Positions 51,938 through 56,543 of a stretch of 56,543 nt of DNA are shown here, one piece after another. Source of the DNA: Paeniroseomonas aquatica (GTDB lineage Bacteria > Pseudomonadota > Alphaproteobacteria > Acetobacterales > Acetobacteraceae); assembly GCF_030409335.1 (NCBI RefSeq), contig NZ_JAUFPN010000313.1:1-56543 (forward strand). The letters are read 5' to 3'. Under the pieces are notes generated by a model that was not told the DNA's origin, made no database searches, and saw nothing but the letters and a program-made list of their open reading frames with translations. The first letter of the stretch is position 1; each line of letters starts with the position of its first letter. The position numbers were made by a program, and so were the translations under genes.

Positions 51938-52300
51938 ATGCAGTTCATACGCAGGCTTAGGGGCGTTGCCCTCATGTCGGCCCTCGTCGCTGGCTGCAGT
52001 TCGGTTACCCCGGCGCAGAATACCGGCCCGGTTGCACTCACGCCGGGCACGGTCGAGTACCAGCTCCGGCAGCAACAACTGCAGAACGCGCAGTCCGGCG
52101 TTAACACCGGCATGCAGAATCCGGTGGTGACCAATGTGAACCCGGGTGCGGGCGGCATCGAGCGTGCGACGGTCGGCGGCGCCGGCAGCTCCGGCGGCAA
52201 TCTTGGCGGCCTGCGCACCGACGGCACAGTCGAGCGTCCAGGCGCGGGAGCGCCTGCGACACAGAGCGTGCCGACGCCGCGGCGACGCGCCGGAAGCTGA
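51938..52300 (+). CDS. Small Gln/Gly-rich lipoprotein
   Basis: 120 aa from ATG 51938, with AAAGGA about 8 bases upstream. Lipoprotein signal VALMSALVAGC (Cys at about residue 20). The mature part is low complexity: TVEYQLRQQQLQNAQSGVN, then a Gly/Ser-rich stretch (GGAGSSGGNLGGL) and an Arg-rich end. Possibly a surface or outer-membrane lipoprotein; function unknown. Confidence 0.7.
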   Translation: MQFIRRLRGVALMSALVAGCSSVTPAQNTGPVALTPGTVEYQLRQQQLQNAQSGVNTGMQNPVVTNVNPGAGGIERATVGGAGSSGGNLGGLRTDGTVERPGAGAPATQSVPTPRRRAGS

Positions 52301-53777
52301 GCCATCGATCGTCCGGCGATCCCGCGCGAACTCCATACTATCGCGAAGCGCGTCGGGCCGCATGGCCGGTGTTCTTCACCCTTGCCTGGGCTCGCATGCA
52401 GAAGTCCGGCCGGGCATCATTGTCCGATGGTGACTGCGGATCGAAGGCTATCCTGGGGATGGCCGTCGGTGGCGCGGTCGTCACCTCAAACCACCGGCGG
52501 CACCTTTTGCCACGAGGCGTGATCCGGGGCCTCCCGGATCACGCGCGATGCCTCGCACGGCGCCAGGCCAGCACAGCGGCCAGAGCACCGCCTCGGCGAA
52601 GCGGTTCAGCGCGGTCCGCGGCCCGTGCCGACGCTGCGGGCATGCACCATCATGTTCAGCCCGTCGGCATCACGCACGGTGTCGTTCACCGGACAGACCG
52701 GCTCGCAGGGCGCCCTGCCGCTGGCCGACATGGTCGATGCCGGAAATCGCAGACGGTCGCGGCTTCTTTGACTTATCAGCCCTGAGTGGTTCGGAGTGGA
52801 CTGAATGCCGGGAAACCGGCGCCCCGTGCGCCGCCGCCAGATCCGGCGCGGCGCGCCGGGTGCCGTGCTTGCCCGCCAGCACCGCCGCAAAGGCCTGATC
52901 CGCCGTGGTGAAGTCACCGCTGCGCGCGCCTGCTACAAGCTCGCCAGCGCCTCGCGGATGCGGGCGAAGTCTTTGGCCAGGGGCGAGGTCGGGGCGATCG
53001 GCTTGGCCGAGGCCACCTCGCCCAGGTGCGCCACCGCCTCCTCGATCAGCATGCCCCGCGCCGCGGCATCGCCGCGGGTGATGCCGTTCAGCCGGCGCCG
53101 GCAGGCCTCGTTCGTAGCCTCCCCGGACTTGGGCTGGGCGCCAGGGCGCGGCCGGTCGGCCCTCGGCGCCTGGGCCAGCCGGCGCGCCGCCGCGCCCCGC
53201 AGGGTGTCCGCTCGGCCACGCTGAGGGGCGATACATTCGGGTCCATCAGGGCATGGGTGACTTCGTGGAGGGCGCGCGAGGTCATCAGCGCCGGATCGGT
53301 GTAAATCGCAATGCGGATCAGCCCCTCAGCGATTCCGCCTCGGCCGCGCAACCCTCGATGGCGTCCACCACCTGCACCGCCACGCCGGCCGGCAGGCGCA
53401 GGGCGTGGGCCCTGAATATGCTGGGGGCGAAAATGCGGACCGATGCCTTGGCTGCGATCATCCCCGCTTGGAGAATTCCTCGCCTCCCTGGTCTTTCAGA
53501 TGGGTCGCGCGCACGCGCGGATGAGAGACTCGAAATTACTATTCGGGTCTTTACGGGGACAGGCCAATGGCGCCCGCTCGATCCGGGCCATCCGCGCTCC
53601 GGCGCCGGCCGCATGTGCAACGGCGACAGCTGAACGCTCGGCCAACCGATCACGGCGGCTTAAGTGATCCCCTATTTAGTTATGAGTGCGCATTCTTCCG
53701 CCCCTGAATGGACCCCCGGTTGTAGCGCCAGGCGGCAGCGGCGTCAGCCAGGGCGAACCAAGCCTTGGAGGGGATGC
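52301..53777 (-). pseudogene. Decayed mobile-element genes (metallopeptidase-like polyprotein fragments)
   Basis: Coherent peptides occur on the minus strand but in different frames. One reads LRLPAGVAVQVVDAIEGCAA (~53345-53400), followed in another frame by LIRIAIYTDPALMTSRALHE and VTHALMD (HEVTH motif, ~53260-53320), and then NGITRGDAAARGMLIEEAVA plus HLGEVASAKPIAPTSPLAKD (~52945-53085). A zinc-metallopeptidase-like segment preceded by such text is typical of large polyvalent proteins of phages and integrative elements. Several frameshifts and stops make this a relic. No intact gene exists between 52301 and 53777. Confidence 0.5.
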
Positions 53778-55881
53778 ATGGCTCAGTGGTCCCGTTGCGT
53801 CTCCGCCATGGCCCTGGCGGAGGCGGGCGGCGTCCCGGCCGACCGGCTGCCCTACCTCACCCGCAGCTTCACGCCCGAGGCGCTGCGCCGCGGCAGCGGC
53901 CGCGCCGACCTGCCCGGCGCGCTGGAACGCGAACTCGGCGCGGTCTCGGTGAACGAGGCGCAGTCCAATCCCTTCCAGCCGGACCTCCAGCTGCGCGGCT
54001 TCACCGCCTCGCCGCTGCTCGGCACGCCGCAGGGCCTGGCGGTCTACCAGGATGGCGTGCGCATCAACGAGGCCTTCGGCGACGCCCTGCACTGGGACAT
54101 GATCCCGGAGAATGCCGTCCGGGAGGTCGACCTCGTCGGCTCGAACCCGGCTTTCGGGTTGAACGCGCTGGGCGGCGCCATCGCCCTGCGCATGAAGGAC
54201 GGCTTCACCGCGCCTGGGGCGCGGCTGCAGGCCCTCGGCGGGTCTTTCGGCCGGCGGTCCTTCAGCGGCGAATACGGCGTGCAGGCCGGCAACGCCGCCG
54301 CCTATCTCGCGGCCGAGGGCCTGGACGAGGATGGCTGGCACAACCGCTCGCCCTCGCGCCTGCGTCGCCGCTACGGCGATATCGGCCTGCGCGGCCGGAC
54401 CGGGGAGTTGCACCTCAGCCTGACCGCCGGGCACAGCCGGCTGGTCGGCAACGGGCTGCTCCCGGTCGAGTTGCTGGCGGCCGACCGGCACGCCGTCTTC
54501 ACCCACCCCGACCGCACGGTGAACGACCTCGTCATGCTGAGCCCGCGCGGCACGACCGAGCTCACCGAGGCGGTGTCGCTGCAGGCCGTCGGCTATGTCC
54601 GCAGCTTCCGGCAATCGACCTTCAATGCCGACATCGCCGAGTTCGCCGCCTGCGACGACGGGGCGGGCGCCCTTTGCACCGAGGACGGCGCCCGGGTGAC
54701 CGGCCGCGGCTCCGGCCAGCCGATCCCGGCGGCGGTGCTGGGCGGCGCCCCGGCCGGCGTGCTCAACCGGACCAGCACGCACAGCACCAGCACCGGCGGC
54801 ACGGCGCAGGTGACGGTCGCCGCGCCGGTGCTCGGCCGCGGCAACAGGCTGGCCGTCGGCCTGGCGCTGGACCACGCCGCCAGCGACTTCGCCGCCAGCA
54901 CCGAGCTCGGCGCGCTGACCGCCGGCCGCAGCGTGTTCGGCCTCGGCGAGGACATCGCCCAGCCCGACGGCTCCATCGCGCCGGTGCGGCTGCGCAGCAC
55001 GACCACCACCTGGGGAGTCTATGCGACCGATACGCTGGAGGTGTCGGACCGCCTGGCGGTGACGGCGGCGGCGCGGTTCAACAGCACGGAGCTGGCCCTG
55101 CGCGACCGGCTCGGCACGGCGCTCGACGGCACCCACCGCTTCAGCCGCACCAACCTGTCCGGCGGGGCGAGCTACCGGCTGGCGGAAGGGCTGGCGGCCT
55201 TTGCCAATTATGCCGAGGCGAGCCGGACTCCGACGCCGGCCGAACTGTCCTGCGCCGACCCGGCGCGGCCCTGCGCCCTCGGTGCCTCCTTTTTGTCGGA
55301 TCCGGCGTTGCGCCAGGTGGTGAGCCGCACGGTCGAGGCCGGCCTGCGCGGCAGCCTGCCGGGGCCGGGCGGCGAAGGCCGGCTGCGCTGGCATCTCGGG
55401 GCGTTCCGGGCCGATCTCGAGAACGACATCCTGAACCTGGCCAGCGACATCCAGGAGCGTGGCTTCTTCCGCGATGCCGGCGGCACGCGGCGGCAGGGGA
55501 TCAAGGCCGGGGCGGCGACACCTTGCCCGGCGTTCCCCGCCATCGGCTGGGCCTCAGTGCCGATGTTGCCGCCACGGCATGGTGACGCCTTGGCGGCACC
55601 CTGTCCTGGACCAGCGCCAATACCTGCGCGGCGACGAGGCGAACCGGCTGCCGAAGCTGCCCGGCTACACCCTGGTCGGGCTGCAGACCAGCCTGCAGGT
55701 GGGGCCGGGGGGCGAGTTCCGGGGCGTCGCCGGCAACCTGCTGAACCAGCGTACCGCGAGTTTCGGCACCCTGTTCGACCGCGACACCGCCAATGCCGCC
55801 GGGCTCGGGCTGGGCGATCCCCGCATGGCCTCGCCGGGCGCGCCGCGCGCGGTCTTCGGCGGGCTCCGTATCAGCTTCTGA
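53778..55881 (+). pseudogene. TonB-dependent receptor, disrupted
   Basis: ATG 53778 follows GGAGGGG. The plug is recognisable (NPFQPDLQLRGFTASPLLGT, QGLAVYQDGVRINEAFGD, NPAFGLNALGGAIALRMKDG) and most of the barrel follows, but the N-terminus lacks a usable signal peptide and TonB box, as if bases were lost there. After QGIKAG (~55505) the barrel text moves to a second frame (GDTLPGVPRHRLGLSADVAA, ~55509-55580). It then moves through further shifts to QYLRGDEANRLPKLPGYTL (~55615-55680) and the C-terminal FGGLRISF ending at 55881. A stretch of about 100 residues seems missing near the first break. It was probably a receptor for a metal or small organic ligand. Confidence 0.85.
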
Positions 55882-55971
55882 CGCCGATGCCGGTGCGGGG
55901 GCCGGCGCCCGGGCGGATTTGCCGGCGCAGACGAAGCGACCCTAGCATGGCGCCCAGGGGAGAACGTCATC

Positions 55972-56016
55972 ATGAGGGTTCGCCGCACGCCGGCATCGGT
56001 CGGCACCGATGCCTGA
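55972..56016 (+). CDS. Possible 14-codon leader peptide ahead of the NuoE/HoxF-like gene
   Basis: ATG 55972 has GGGGAGA about 9 bases upstream, a better site than that of the larger gene. It encodes MRVRRTPASVGTDA and stops at 56016, overlapping the NuoE-like ATG (56009) by 8 bp in another frame. This could couple translation of the downstream gene. It might also be chance, with a sequencing or annotation ambiguity in the true start. Confidence 0.3.
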   Translation: MRVRRTPASVGTDA

Positions 56017-56543
56017 CGACAGGCTCGGGGAATTGCCGCCGCGCCGGAAGGGCCGGCCGGGGCCCCGCGGGGCGCCGCTCGATCCGGTCGCCCTGGCCGA
56101 GGTGCAGGCGGCGCTCGGCGATGCGCCACGGCGCGCCGACCTGCTCATCGAGCACCTGCACGCGATCCAGGACCGCCATGGCGGCCTGCGCCAGCGCCAC
56201 CTGCGGGCGCTGGCGGCGGAGATGCGGCTGCCGGATGTCGTACCCTTCGAGGTCGCCAGCTTCTACGCGCATTTCGACCTGCTGGCGGATGATGCGCCGC
56301 CGCTGCCGGCGCTGACGCTGCGGGTCTGCGAGGGGCTGCCCTGCGCCATGGCCGGCGGGCATGAGCTGCTGGCCGCGCTGCGCGCCGCGCCGCCCGGCGG
56401 CGCCCGCGTCCTCGCCGCGCCCTGCATGGGCGCCTGCCACTGGGCGCCGGCCTGCGCGGGCGGCGAGGCGATGGTGGAGCTGGCGACCCCGGCCCGCGTG
56501 GCGGAGCTGGTGGCGGCGGGCGCGCCGCCGGCCCGCGACCCGC
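56009..56543 (+). CDS. NuoE/HoxF-like [2Fe-2S] subunit (3' truncated by window edge)
   Basis: 178 residues present, no stop before the window end. A NuoE-type domain: helical start (DLLIEHLHAIQDRHGGLRQR), FYAHFDLL, then the thioredoxin-fold iron-sulfur site with Cys in LRVCEGLPCAMAGG and LAAPCMGACHWAPAC. In formate dehydrogenase FdsG/FdsB and hydrogenase HoxF or HoxE homologues, this domain is either free-standing or fused to a NuoF-type flavoprotein. The reading frame stays open after a short Ala-rich linker, so a fusion is likely. Probably part of an NAD-linked formate dehydrogenase; the evidence is the family resemblance only. Confidence 0.75.
   Translation, partial: MPDDRLGELPPRRKGRPGPRGAPLDPVALAEVQAALGDAPRRADLLIEHLHAIQDRHGGLRQRHLRALAAEMRLPDVVPFEVASFYAHFDLLADDAPPLPALTLRVCEGLPCAMAGGHELLAALRAAPPGGARVLAAPCMGACHWAPACAGGEAMVELATPARVAELVAAGAPPARDP

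Overview
The window is very GC-rich (roughly 70%), dense with exported proteins and overlapping ATGA/GTGA operon junctions. It carries a DcaP-type porin, several AraC regulators, a Mrp-type antiporter and a tyrosine integrase aimed at a tRNA whose 3' half reads as alphaproteobacterial tRNA-Phe. This suggests an Alphaproteobacterium, probably Acetobacteraceae (Roseomonas-like). That assignment is inference from style, not from a marker gene.

Accessory left end (1-10617). Bases 1-2348 hold the tail of a BREX-like phage-defence locus: a 5'-truncated PglZ gene and a BrxA-like gene. Next comes a gene-poor scar (2349-3340) with 3'-end remnants of tRNA-Ser and of the tRNA-Phe attachment site. Bases 3590-10617 are a compact mobile element read leftwards: integrase, an unknown 356-aa protein, AlpA-like regulator, zinc-ribbon-like protein, small ORF, primase N-domain, a TOPRIM/DUF927 helicase and a putative lipoprotein. 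It resembles a P4-like phage satellite. Two clusters of the 8-mer GGTTGCCC, each next to a near-identical ~60-bp palindrome-bearing repeat, flank its replication genes and look like twin replication sites. A 48-bp copy of the tRNA-Phe 3' end (10570-10617) closes the element.

Chromosomal part (10618-45600). After an IS5-like relic come envelope and transport genes. They include a Rap1a-like protein, a glycine-zipper lipoprotein, DcaP porin, patatin lipoprotein, an M20 peptidase with an AbgT transporter, MarC and an SLC13 permease. A glutaminase / MFS / asparaginase / DUF1269 cluster follows next to an AraC regulator. The most striking chromosomal block is 28641-38333: nine genes on the minus strand, every junction overlapping, joining a complete RND efflux pair (periplasmic adaptor and permease) to a Mrp-type antiporter (E, F, G, MbhD/E-B fusion, C, D and a second D-like subunit). 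An alpha/beta hydrolase, an AI-2E-type permease, a patatin-GntP operon and a second AraC paralogue follow.

Right end (45601-56543). This part is decayed: a patatin gene interrupted by an in-frame amber codon just before its catalytic Asp motif, long gene-poor stretches, fragments of a mobile-element metallopeptidase-like protein and a multiply frameshifted TonB receptor. The window ends inside a NuoE/HoxF-like iron-sulfur subunit gene.
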